Shown here: in pieces, positions 55,969-63,832 of the stretch
Layout: each line of letters opens with the position of its first letter
Position numbering within the stretch: the first letter of the stretch is position 1
Assembly (NCBI GenBank): GCA_026391355.1
Contig: JAPLDH010000008.1
Span: 112,745-176,744 of the forward strand
Direction of reading: 5' to 3'
Source of the DNA: Bacteroidota bacterium
GTDB lineage: Bacteria; Bacteroidota; Bacteroidia; Bacteroidales; FEN-979
Length of the DNA stretch: 64,000 bases
Translations under genes and position numbers: made by a program
The notes under the pieces: generated by a model
The model's database searches: none
The model's input: the letters and a program-made list of their open reading frames with translations, nothing else
What the model was told of the DNA's origin: nothing

Positions 55969-57084
55969 ATGGGCGATGAGATTGAAGTTAAGATGTTTCT
56001 TGAACAACTTAAAGCAAAAATAAGAGTCTTTCATGACCCAATAGCAACCAGTCACTTAATCGAAGCCATGAATCTTAAAATTGAATGTACATATTGTGAT
56101 GGTATTGCCACAATTGTAAAGAATCCCAAAACTATCATTTACCGAAAAGATCAGTTCAAAGTCATTGAACATTTTTACAAATGTCAAAAATGTGCGAAAG
56201 AGTTTACAACAACCGAAGTCGATGAACTAACCCTGATTCAGGTACATAATCAATACCGGGAAAAATACAATATTCCCTTTATTGATGAAATCTCCTCAAT
56301 ACGAGAGAAATATGAACTTTCCGCTGCAAAAATGAGCGAGGTTTTAGGCCTTGGCATTAATGGTTATAGTAATTTCGAAAGAGGAGAAGTGCCTGGCCCG
56401 GCTCTCGGGAATTTAATAAGCACTGCGGCTAACCCGGAAGTCTTTCTTTCATTTGTTGAGAAGGCAAAGCATTTATTTAATGACAGGGCATTTGAAAAAC
56501 TAAAACATAAAATTGGGAATGTAATACAGGAAGAAAACAATTCAACCGGGTCGACTATTAACTGGTTTATTGAACCAAATAGTTTTACCGGATATAAAAA
56601 ACCAGACATCGGTAAAATTGTCGATCTCCTTTACGTTTTCATATTCAAATGCAAATCTGATTTTAATGATCGGTTAAAGCTTAATAAATTACTATTCTAT
56701 TCCGACTTTTATCATTATAGCCAAAATGGTCAATCAATTACGGGTTTGACTTATCGGGCGATACCTTATGGACCCGCACCGACCTATTTTGATAATATTT
56801 TTTCATATTTAAGCAATGATAATATGATCATTTCAAAATGGGCAAAGGACGGTAATGGTGCTGGTCATGAATTTTTTGAAGTTCAGGACGAAGCTGACAT
56901 TCACCTTTTTTCCCAAAAGGAAAAGAATTCCATAGAAATAGTCATTGAAAACTTTAAAGAAACTCCCTCCTGGGAATTGGTTGAATTAAGCCACAAAGAG
57001 AGAGCATGGAAAGAATTGGAAGCCGATCACGATCTGATCAGTTACCAGGAATACGCGTTTGATTTGATTGGCGTGAAAAATTAA
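55969..57084 (+). CDS. Zinc-ribbon/HTH (MqsA-like) protein fused to Panacea/SocA-like domain
   Basis: 371 residues. An N-terminal zinc ribbon is built from C40xxC43 and C72xxC75, followed by an XRE-type helix-turn-helix (about 107-140; YELSAAKMSEVLGLGINGYSNFERG), as in MqsA antitoxins. The C-terminal half (about 212-345; KLNKLLFYSDFYHYSQNGQSITGLTYRAIPYGPAP) is a Panacea/DUF4065 (SocA-like) domain, known for neutralising many unrelated toxins. Normally a small toxin gene is adjacent; here the downstream neighbour, 51 bp away, is the large MmeI-type restriction enzyme and no small ORF is present. The gene is AT-rich compared with the core genes. It may act as repressor or immunity factor for the restriction system, or be an orphan antitoxin. 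Confidence 0.8.
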   Translation: MGDEIEVKMFLEQLKAKIRVFHDPIATSHLIEAMNLKIECTYCDGIATIVKNPKTIIYRKDQFKVIEHFYKCQKCAKEFTTTEVDELTLIQVHNQYREKYNIPFIDEISSIREKYELSAAKMSEVLGLGINGYSNFERGEVPGPALGNLISTAANPEVFLSFVEKAKHLFNDRAFEKLKHKIGNVIQEENNSTGSTINWFIEPNSFTGYKKPDIGKIVDLLYVFIFKCKSDFNDRLKLNKLLFYSDFYHYSQNGQSITGLTYRAIPYGPAPTYFDNIFSYLSNDNMIISKWAKDGNGAGHEFFEVQDEADIHLFSQKEKNSIEIVIENFKETPSWELVELSHKERAWKELEADHDLISYQEYAFDLIGVKN

Positions 57085-57106
57085 TCAATAATATTTCTAT
57101 TTTCCA

Positions 57107-57114
57107 TAGCTTTG
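57107..57114 (+). promoter_or_regulatory. Possible -7 box (TAGCTTTG) of the restriction-modification gene
   Basis: TAGCTTTG fits TAnnTTTG and lies 21 nt before the ATG at 57136, inside the 51-bp gap after the Panacea gene. No -33 TTG at the right distance, so independent transcription is uncertain. Confidence 0.3.
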
Positions 57115-57135
57115 AAATCATAATTTACTCTGGAT

Positions 57136-59937
57136 ATGCCTTTAAGCTGGAACGAAATCAAAGACCGTGCAATCCGTTTTTCCAAAGAATGGGAAAATGA
57201 GACTTCCGAAGATGCCGAAGCAAAATCCTTTTGGGATGACTTCTTTAATGTTTTCGGGATTAACCGGCGAAAGGTTGCCAGCTTTGAGAAACCGGTGAAA
57301 AGACTGGATGAATCCACCGGGTATATTGACCTTCTTTGGAAGGGTACCATCCTGGTGGAACATAAATCCAGGGGGAAGGACCTGGATAAAGCTTATAAGC
57401 AAGCCCTTGACTACTTTCCTGGATTGAAGGACTATGAACTGCCAAAATATGTTTTGGTGTCTGATTTTTTCCGGTTCCGGATGTATGACCTGGATACGGA
57501 TTCGCATTTTGAATTTGTGCTTCCGGATCTGTATAAGAATGTAAAGCATTTCGGATTTATTGCAGGGTACCTGAAGCACGAATTCAGGGAACAGGATCCT
57601 GTCAACATTAAGGCCGCCGAACTCATGGGAAAACTGCATGACCGGCTGAAAGAGATCGGATATTCCGGCCACCCGCTGGAATTGTACCTGGTGCGTCTCC
57701 TTTTCTGCTTGTTTGCTGAGGATACCAGCATCTTTGAGAAAGACCAGTTCAGGGATTATATCGTGAACAAGACAAAGGAGGATGGAAGCGACCTTGCCCA
57801 TCATATTGCAAGCCTTTTCTATGTTTTGAACACACCGAAGGAAAAACGACTGACCAACCTGGATGAAGACCTTGCCGCTTTTCATTACGTGAATGGCAAA
57901 TTGTTTGAAGAATCCCTTCCCCCGGCTTCCTTCGACAGCAAAATGCGGGAGATCCTGCTGGAATGTACAGCCCTGGATTGGGGTGCGATTTCCCCGGCTA
58001 TTTTCGGATCCCTCTTCCAGAGTGTCATGAACCCGGTTGAACGGCGGAACCTCGGTGCGCACTATACCTCTGAAAAGAATATCCTGAAAGTCATTAAGCC
58101 CCTGTTCCTCGATGATCTCTGGAAAGAATATGAATCCATCAAAGACAACCGGAACAAACTGATTCGTTTCCAGGAAAAAATTGCCGGGTTTCGATTTCTT
58201 GATCCTGCTTGCGGATGCGGGAACTTCCTGGTTATCTCTTACCGTGAATTGAGGTTACTGGAGCTGACGATCATAAAGACCCTGCAAAAAGGCCAGCAGG
58301 TATTTGATATTCATGAGTTGCTGAAGTTGGATGTGGACCGCTTTTACGGGATCGAGATAGAGGAGTTCCCTTCCCAGATCGCCCAGGTGGCCATGTGGCT
58401 GATGGACCATCAGATGAACATGCGTGCAAGCGAAGAGTTCGGGCAATATTTTGTACGGCTGCCCCTTCAGAAAAGCCCAAATATCGTTTGCGCCAATGCC
58501 CTCCGCACCGACTGGCAAAGCTTAATCGAACCCATTCCCTGGGAACAAGGAGAACAGCGGTTTGATTTTATTTATGGAAATCCGCCGTTTGTGGGCAAGA
58601 GTTTAATGAATGATGAACAGAAGGCTGACATGACCGTCGTTTTTTCAGGTGTCAAAGGCGCAGGGGTGTTGGATTTTGTCACCGCGTGGTATATTATGGC
58701 AGCGCGTTATATCGTAGGGGCGCATTGCGATGCGCCCATGCAGCAAGGCGATGCGCCCCTGCATAACGCCCAAACTCGTTGTGCATTCGTTTCCACCAAT
58801 TCAATTTCCCAGGGCGAACAGGTTGGAATCCTATGGAATGAATTATTCAACCGATACAAAATCAAGATCCATTTTGCCCATCGCACCTTTAAATGGAGTA
58901 ATGAAACCAGGGGAAAAGCGGCCGTTCATGTTGTGATTATCGGATTTTCAAATTTTGATATTCCTGATAAACGAATTTTTGAATATGAAGACATAAAAGG
59001 AGAGCCACATGAATCAAGGGTAAGAAATATTAGCCCATATTTGGTTGAAGGAAAAGATTTTGTTATTTCATCTTTAAACCACCCTATTTGCAACGGTCCT
59101 GAAATGATAAAAGGCAATCAACCTACTGATAACGGTAATTTGTTAATGACAAATGATGAAAAAGAAGAGATTGTCCGATTGGAGCCAGATGTAGAGCGGT
59201 TTATTAGGCCATTTATCAGTGCTAAGGAATTTCTGCATAATGATAAAAGATGGTGTTTTTGGCTGTTAGGGATTCAACCCACGGAAATAAAGCATTCTTC
59301 TACATTAATGAAGAGAATTGAAGCAGTTAAAGAGTTTAGGTTGGCAAGTACAAAGGCAGCAACAGTAAAATGGGCCCAATATCCTACATTGTTTACTGAA
59401 AACCGACAACCAAATGCAAACTACATTTTATTGCCTCGACATTCTTCTGAGAATAGAAAATACATTCCGATTGGTTTTTTTAGTAAGGAGTTTATAATAG
59501 CTGATAGCTGTAATTCTATTCCCAATGCTACCTTATTTCACTTTGGAGCGCTTACCTCAGAAATGCATCAAATCTGGATACATTTTGTTTGTGGAAGATT
59601 AGAAAGTAGGTTCAGATATTCTAATGATATCGTTTACAACAACTTCCCCTGGCCGGAAAACCCATCTGAAAAGCAGGTAAAAACCGTTGAAGAGGCAGCC
59701 CAAAAAGTGCTTGATACAAGGGTGAAATTTCCAGGAAGCAGCCTGGCTGATCTTTACGATCCCCTCACCATGCCGCCGGATCTTGTCAGGGCTCACCAGG
59801 AGCTGGACAAAGCCGTCGATCTTTGCTACCGGCCGCAGTCATTTCCCAATGAAACGAAACGGATTGAGTTTCTTTTTGAGTTGTATAACCGGTACACAGC
59901 GGGGATTTTTGCTAAGGAAAAGCAAGGAAAGAAATAG
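57136..59937 (+). CDS. MmeI-like single-chain type IIL restriction-modification enzyme
   Basis: 933 residues. The N-terminal nuclease has the PD-(D/E)xK pattern D65...E75-H-K77 (YIDLLWKG, LVEHKS). A helical connector precedes the N6-adenine methyltransferase: GAHYTSEKN, SAM motif I DPACGCGNF (from 356) and motif IV NPPF (482-485). The target-recognition region spans about 600-835 and the C-terminal helical tail (NNFPWP...LADLYDPLTMPPDL...LDKAVDLCYRP) is characteristic of MmeI. These enzymes cut about 20 bp from the site and protect host DNA by modifying one strand. Two oddities: a 21-residue insertion (527-547) encoded by a palindromic repeat, and a distinctly AT-rich recognition segment (58934-59640). 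Both halves look intact, so the enzyme may be active. Confidence 0.85.
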   Translation: MPLSWNEIKDRAIRFSKEWENETSEDAEAKSFWDDFFNVFGINRRKVASFEKPVKRLDESTGYIDLLWKGTILVEHKSRGKDLDKAYKQALDYFPGLKDYELPKYVLVSDFFRFRMYDLDTDSHFEFVLPDLYKNVKHFGFIAGYLKHEFREQDPVNIKAAELMGKLHDRLKEIGYSGHPLELYLVRLLFCLFAEDTSIFEKDQFRDYIVNKTKEDGSDLAHHIASLFYVLNTPKEKRLTNLDEDLAAFHYVNGKLFEESLPPASFDSKMREILLECTALDWGAISPAIFGSLFQSVMNPVERRNLGAHYTSEKNILKVIKPLFLDDLWKEYESIKDNRNKLIRFQEKIAGFRFLDPACGCGNFLVISYRELRLLELTIIKTLQKGQQVFDIHELLKLDVDRFYGIEIEEFPSQIAQVAMWLMDHQMNMRASEEFGQYFVRLPLQKSPNIVCANALRTDWQSLIEPIPWEQGEQRFDFIYGNPPFVGKSLMNDEQKADMTVVFSGVKGAGVLDFVTAWYIMAARYIVGAHCDAPMQQGDAPLHNAQTRCAFVSTNSISQGEQVGILWNELFNRYKIKIHFAHRTFKWSNETRGKAAVHVVIIGFSNFDIPDKRIFEYEDIKGEPHESRVRNISPYLVEGKDFVISSLNHPICNGPEMIKGNQPTDNGNLLMTNDEKEEIVRLEPDVERFIRPFISAKEFLHNDKRWCFWLLGIQPTEIKHSSTLMKRIEAVKEFRLASTKAATVKWAQYPTLFTENRQPNANYILLPRHSSENRKYIPIGFFSKEFIIADSCNSIPNATLFHFGALTSEMHQIWIHFVCGRLESRFRYSNDIVYNNFPWPENPSEKQVKTVEEAAQKVLDTRVKFPGSSLADLYDPLTMPPDLVRAHQELDKAVDLCYRPQSFPNETKRIEFLFELYNRYTAGIFAKEKQGKK
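58714..58776. repeat. Palindromic repeat inserted in frame within the MmeI-like gene
   Basis: GGGCGCAT (58718-58725) and ATGCGCCC (58730-58737) form an 8-bp stem with loop TGCG; a further GATGCGCCCCT copy follows at 58750-58760. The block encodes VGAHCDAPMQQG, then DAPLHNAQT, between the conserved stretches AARY and CAFVSTNS of the methyltransferase, where relatives continue directly. It resembles a dispersed GC-rich repeat that has kept the reading frame. Confidence 0.7.
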
Positions 59938-59985
59938 AATAAGATACATGGAGACTGATGAAATCGAATTCATTTTAATTTTTTC

Positions 59986-60039
59986 ACCTCAACCCCCGTC
60001 CCCTTCTCCTTAAGGAGAAGGGGTGCAGGGGATGAGGTG
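59986..60039. repeat. Palindromic dispersed repeat downstream of the MmeI-like gene
   Basis: A perfect 24-bp palindrome, CCCCTTCTCCTT/AAGGAGAAGGGG (60000-60023), sits between partially inverted ends CACCTCAACCCCC and GGGGATGAGGTG. It could form a long hairpin in RNA and terminate or stabilise the upstream transcript. It is the type of short repeat found in many copies in this phylum. Confidence 0.7.
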
Positions 60040-60054
60040 CATGGTAAATTCCCC

Positions 60055-60072
60055 GTCCCGAGTATTCGGGAC
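60055..60072. repeat. Second palindrome GTCCCGA/TCGGGAC
   Basis: A 7-bp stem with 4-nt loop (GTAT) immediately follows the previous repeat, upstream of the DUF2442 gene. Probably another repeat end or a weak hairpin. Confidence 0.5.
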
Positions 60073-60125
60073 CCTGGGGTTCATACCAATTGATTGGCTG
60101 ATCCAAACGATAATTGTCAGGTAAT

Positions 60126-60401
60126 ATGAAAAGTGAGAAAATAGTTGAAGGATATTGGGATGTGACTCCGGAAATAAAGACCATTTCTTTTGCTGTAAGG
60201 GGCCGTATCAGGATTGAATTGAAAGACGGAAGAATCTTGTTTGTTCCGGTTTCAGCTTTCCCGAGTATTAAAAGGCTATCAATGAAAGACCGCAAAAAAT
60301 GGTATAGATTTGGAAATGGGTTTTCGTTTGATAATTGCAATGAAGTATTTCATATCGAACAAATATTGGGTAATTTTTTACATTATCGGCATGAAGCTTA
60401 A
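60126..60401 (+). CDS. DUF2442 domain protein
   Basis: 91 residues from the ATG at 60126 (a TTG at 60114 would add four). It carries the DUF2442 pattern: a strand pair (ISFAVRGRIRIELKDGRILFVPVSAFPSIKRL) followed by KDRKKWYRFGNG and a short acidic C-terminus (FHIEQILGNFL). DUF2442 proteins are often encoded beside DUF4160 partners in toxin-antitoxin-like pairs; no partner is present here. AT-rich, between repeats and a T9SS gene. Confidence 0.75.
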   Translation: MKSEKIVEGYWDVTPEIKTISFAVRGRIRIELKDGRILFVPVSAFPSIKRLSMKDRKKWYRFGNGFSFDNCNEVFHIEQILGNFLHYRHEA

Positions 60402-60460
60402 TCAATGAGGAATCAGGATTACTGACTCATAATTCAATACCTTTATCAAAATTTTAATTA

Positions 60461-62443
60461 ATGAAGCGGAAGATCCTGATCTCTGCATTGGGACTGACAT
60501 TGTTCCTGGGAGCAAATGCCCAAAAACTGCCTGTAAATGAATTGAATACTTTTTTTACCAAAGCTTTTAACAAGGTTTCAAATGGAATACCGGAGAATTC
60601 CTCTCTTCCGGGGTCAGTGAATGAAGATGGTTTTCATTCGGGAGTGAGGCAGGCAGTTCAAAAACTTCACTCGTTGAGAGATCATATCCCTATAACAGGA
60701 AGCAACAGGAGCGATACCCTGATCATCGGGTATCCGCCAAATGATTCGCTGATCATAACCGGTGACTATACACTTGCCGGACCGGTGATCGTGGTCGGTA
60801 ACGGGATCCTGAGGTTCAGGAATGCCCGTTCCACGATCATCGGTGATGTTTGGGTATGGGGAGATCATGCACTGGTGACATCCGATTCATCCTATCTCTA
60901 TTTCCCGCAGGAGTATTTTTACCAGCGGTCACTGGTTATCGTCGGGAAAGGCAGGGTTGAATACGACAATACAACGCTTGATTTCAGCGGCCTTTCGCAT
61001 AACCTCCTGATTATGGATTCAGGAAGTATACGGATGAACCATGTGAAGGATATCGGATTTACTACCTGCGGGCTTTACGGAACTCCCCGTGTGGATATTG
61101 AAAACAGCGATGAACAAAGTGAATATGTGATAACGGATAAGGCACGGCTCACATTCAAAAATGACAAGACGTTACTTTTATGGCACCAGGTCCCGGATAC
61201 CGGAATGCTGGATGTCACTTTTCCACGCGGCGATACGTTGTTTTCCTATCATTTCAACGATACTTCCCCCGGCACAACCGGAATTCATTATCAGATAGAT
61301 ATTGATACCTGCTACAACGTGATGTGGGCGCTGATGCCTTCTTCGGGATCGGATGTCACCATTTCTGATTCAAAGCTTAGATCAGTAGGTCTTTGGTTTG
61401 AGGGACATGATACCATAAACGTCAGCGGGCTTGTCGATAATTCAAGCTATTCGTCATATACTGCTGATTTGCCTGACAGGTATTTACATTTTGAGAATTC
61501 CAGTGTACAAACCTGGAGTCTCTACCCGATGGATTCGGTCCTGGTGAATGTGACCGGGTGTATTCTTGGAGAGATTGGAACAGAAAAATTTTCACGACTG
61601 GTTGCCAATGACATTTATGTTGATGGCAGTGGCGGTTATTGGTGGTCGACCGATACAACCTTCATGATCAGCGGATATTCTGCGGGGGCAAATGCCATTC
61701 GCAGCAGCGGAGCATCCATTTTTCTCTTCGCCTATTCCACGCTGACTTCCGGTGATGCATCGGCGATGGGAAATTCCATCCTGATGCTGGTTCAAAGCCA
61801 GCTACCGGAGGAACCGAAACTATACGACGGCTCCTGTGTCTGGAATGCTTACATAGGCAAACCCTCGTCGGCATTTGTCGACACGCTGGTTCCGGTTCAT
61901 GGCTCTGCCTGGATTGACAAGACGGCCGTCAGCAAACTTATGGGATTGACTTGGTACCAGTTATTTTATTTACACTTGAGCGATACATCATGGATACCGG
62001 TACAAGGTAAAATGACCGAAGGGAAATACGATGAAATTATCGGGAACTGGGATACACATGGCCTTTTACCCGGAGGATATGCATTGAAACTGGTGTTGTG
62101 CGATATTACGGCCGATTCAAACAGGATCGAAGCGGTAAAAGCCATCAACCTGTTGCCCAGGATCATAGGCGTGAATGAAATCAACAATGACAGGTTAATA
62201 GCATCAATTGCCCCAAATCCAATCAACCAAACCTCGCTTCTAACCATTGAATCTGACAAAAAGGAGGAACTGTTGATAAAGATCATAGATCTTTCGGGAA
62301 AGTTAGTGTTTAAATCAGGGATCAAGTTGTTCGCTGGCAGGAACAATTTCAGGATTGGCGAACTGGATCTGAAACCGGGAGGTTATTATTGTATCCTGGA
62401 AACAGAAGACGGACATGCAAGTATTGGGTTTATTAAAAAATAA
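60461..62443 (+). CDS. T9SS-exported beta-rich surface protein
   Basis: 660 residues: signal peptide (MKRKILISALGLTLFLGANAQ), a short helical segment, a long beta-rich region (about 80-500) of short strands rich in Asp, Ser and Gly that looks like a right-handed beta-helix, and a C-terminal type A sorting domain (IAPNPINQTSLLTI to GFIKK). No enzyme motif found. Exported by type IX secretion; single gene. Confidence 0.83.
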   Translation: MKRKILISALGLTLFLGANAQKLPVNELNTFFTKAFNKVSNGIPENSSLPGSVNEDGFHSGVRQAVQKLHSLRDHIPITGSNRSDTLIIGYPPNDSLIITGDYTLAGPVIVVGNGILRFRNARSTIIGDVWVWGDHALVTSDSSYLYFPQEYFYQRSLVIVGKGRVEYDNTTLDFSGLSHNLLIMDSGSIRMNHVKDIGFTTCGLYGTPRVDIENSDEQSEYVITDKARLTFKNDKTLLLWHQVPDTGMLDVTFPRGDTLFSYHFNDTSPGTTGIHYQIDIDTCYNVMWALMPSSGSDVTISDSKLRSVGLWFEGHDTINVSGLVDNSSYSSYTADLPDRYLHFENSSVQTWSLYPMDSVLVNVTGCILGEIGTEKFSRLVANDIYVDGSGGYWWSTDTTFMISGYSAGANAIRSSGASIFLFAYSTLTSGDASAMGNSILMLVQSQLPEEPKLYDGSCVWNAYIGKPSSAFVDTLVPVHGSAWIDKTAVSKLMGLTWYQLFYLHLSDTSWIPVQGKMTEGKYDEIIGNWDTHGLLPGGYALKLVLCDITADSNRIEAVKAINLLPRIIGVNEINNDRLIASIAPNPINQTSLLTIESDKKEELLIKIIDLSGKLVFKSGIKLFAGRNNFRIGELDLKPGGYYCILETEDGHASIGFIKK

Positions 62444-62658
62444 TCCGTAATTCCAATTTCTTCATTCCTCATTCTTCATTAAATCACCTCACCCCTGCTC
62501 CTCCCCATGATAGAATTGTCAGGGAAATTCACAGTCGTGTAGAGAGGGATGCTTGTCTGCCCTTTTCCCTTTTGCTACAAAGATGTGACCCCTCCGGGGT
62601 AAGGATTTACAATCTTCTTCTCATTTGGTGGTTGTTTGTTTTATCAGGACATATTAAG
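62444..62658. repeat. Intergenic cluster of dispersed repeats
   Basis: Contains a heptamer array CTTCATT/CCTCATT/CTTCATT (62460-62480), a short hairpin ACCCCTCCGGGGT (62588-62600) within a TTTGCTACAAAGATGTG context, and further on the start of the GCGTGAC-type array (62664-62687), which runs into the 3' end of the HigA-like gene. No gene. Confidence 0.6.
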
Positions 62659-63021
62659 CTAACCCGTAATATGTGACGCGTGACGCTTTACAAATATTGC
62701 GGGTTGGTTATTTGTTTTTGCCTCAATAATAAAGGTTATGTTGAAGACCTTCTCAAATTTAGCTATCGTTTGAAGGTTAAGAAGCTTGTTTCCCCTGAAT
62801 AATTGAGTAATATAACTTGCAGAGGTCCCTATTCTTTGCGCAAGTTCTTTCTTTGTCATCTTATTCTCCTCTGTTAATTCCTCAATTTTGCTGAGAAACC
62901 GATACATGATCATGTGGGCATTGAAATCGATATCATCATTTTCATCTGATTTTCGAATCAAATCCGCGACATTGGTTTGTAGATATTTGTTAGGCTTATA
63001 ATTCATATTGATATCCTCCAA
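62659..63021 (-). CDS. HigA-like antitoxin / XRE-family regulator
   Basis: 120 residues (an internal ATG at 63006 is also possible). Central XRE helix-turn-helix: MTKKELAQRIGTSASYITQLFRGNKLLNLQTIAKFEKVF. The 26-bp overlap with the upstream toxin-like gene and order toxin–antitoxin match HigBA modules, in which HigA binds HigB and represses the operon. The C-terminus (FVKRHASHITG) overlaps a GCGTGAC-type heptamer array, so its last residues come from repeat sequence. Confidence 0.85.
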   Translation of the reverse strand: MEDINMNYKPNKYLQTNVADLIRKSDENDDIDFNAHMIMYRFLSKIEELTEENKMTKKELAQRIGTSASYITQLFRGNKLLNLQTIAKFEKVFNITFIIEAKTNNQPAIFVKRHASHITG

Positions 63022-63388
63022 TTTTTTCTATTCGTGATTTGATCTTTTTTGGTATGCCCTGGGACTTTTTACCCTCGAATAATTCTATCAGAATAATGAA
63101 GCGTTTGCGTCCATTATTTAATTCCTGACAGTAGATCCTATCATTGCGTTGATTTTGAATGAACCGCATTTCAAAAATATTTTCAGCTTTCGAGGAAACA
63201 TTGGCTTTTTTATATTTTTCAGCATTTCTAAGGTTTTCCTTTAGAATTGTTCTTATTTCCCTGAATTCCTTTTCAATTGATAATTCCCGGAATATATATG
63301 AAAAAATTTCTTGGGCATTTTGAACATCTACATATAGTAAAGTAGTTCCATGTAAACTCTGATCGATAAGAATCGCTGTTCTTTTCAC
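62996..63388 (-). CDS. HigB/RelE-like toxin
   Basis: 130 residues from a GTG start; no ATG precedes the fold. The C-terminal half (NIFEMRFIQNQRNDRIYCQELNNGRKRFIILIELFEGKKSQGIP) carries the beta-sheet pattern of RelE/HigB-type mRNA interferases in Bacteroidota, ending with KIGGYQYEL. The N-terminal 60 residues are helical and less typical. It is translated upstream of and overlapping the antitoxin. The -7 box ends only 2 nt before the GTG, suggesting a leaderless or nearly leaderless transcript. Confidence 0.72.
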   Translation of the reverse strand: MKRTAILIDQSLHGTTLLYVDVQNAQEIFSYIFRELSIEKEFREIRTILKENLRNAEKYKKANVSSKAENIFEMRFIQNQRNDRIYCQELNNGRKRFIILIELFEGKKSQGIPKKIKSRIEKIGGYQYEL

Positions 63389-63390
63389 AA

Positions 63391-63421
63391 CAAAATTAAG
63401 CTATAGGTTAATTATTTACAA
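63391..63421 (-). promoter_or_regulatory. Promoter of the HigBA-like pair (TTG-N20-TAATTTTG)
   Basis: On the minus strand TTG (63421-63419) and TAATTTTG (63398-63391) are separated by 20 nt, a good Bacteroidota promoter. The GTG start at 63388 would lie close to or at the transcription start. Confidence 0.55.
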
Positions 63422-63711
63422 CTTTTTTTTGATCTTTTAAACATTTCATGATATTATGTTGATAATTAGTGTTTTCATTTGAAAAGATTATCTTTCAGTC
63501 AATTTTTATCGTAAATTTTGACTTTTAGGATACTAAATTTATTATTGCCAACATTAATCATTCTTTCCTTAAAAAGGTCATACTTTTTCCAGGAAAATTT
63601 TTATGAAAATTTTAAAAATAAAATGGTATTAACTCCAGGGCAAGCCCTGAACCCAAGTTTCGCAGCAAGCAGAGGGGAATTAACTCCAAAACTTACCCGG
63701 CCTTTAGCATG
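63422..63711. other. Non-coding region, AT-rich then repeat-like
   Basis: 63422-63620 is very AT-rich without a convincing gene. 63628-63700 is more GC-rich and contains TTAACTCCA twice (63628-63636 and 63680-63688), bracketing a 43-bp segment with a short GGGCAAGCCC palindrome. It appears to be old repeat sequence next to the MITE-like copy. Confidence 0.4.
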
Positions 63712-63832
63712 GGGCTGACTAAAAAGAAAAAAAATTAAGATCAACCGCAAAGACGCGGAGACGCAAAGAATTTAATCTCAATAAATTATTACTCAGCGCC
63801 TCTGTGGTGTAAAAGAACTTTTTAGTCAGCCC
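63712..63832. mobile_element. MITE-like element, copy B (perfect 15-bp terminal inverted repeats)
   Basis: GGGCTGACTAAAAAG (63712-63726) and CTTTTTAGTCAGCCC (63818-63832) are exact reverse complements. The interior carries CCGCAAAGACGCGGAGACGC (63745-63764) followed by AAAGAA, shared with copy A at 50318-50343, and a degenerate partner. There is no ORF, so it would have to be moved by a transposase encoded elsewhere. The flanking GGGGGTGAGTTT is also shared with copy A in variant form. Confidence 0.75.

Noticed and set aside
63518..63718. 66-residue ORF near the window end
   Set aside because: It runs from AT-rich DNA through repeat sequence into the MITE-like element, with no recognisable domain or initiation signal.
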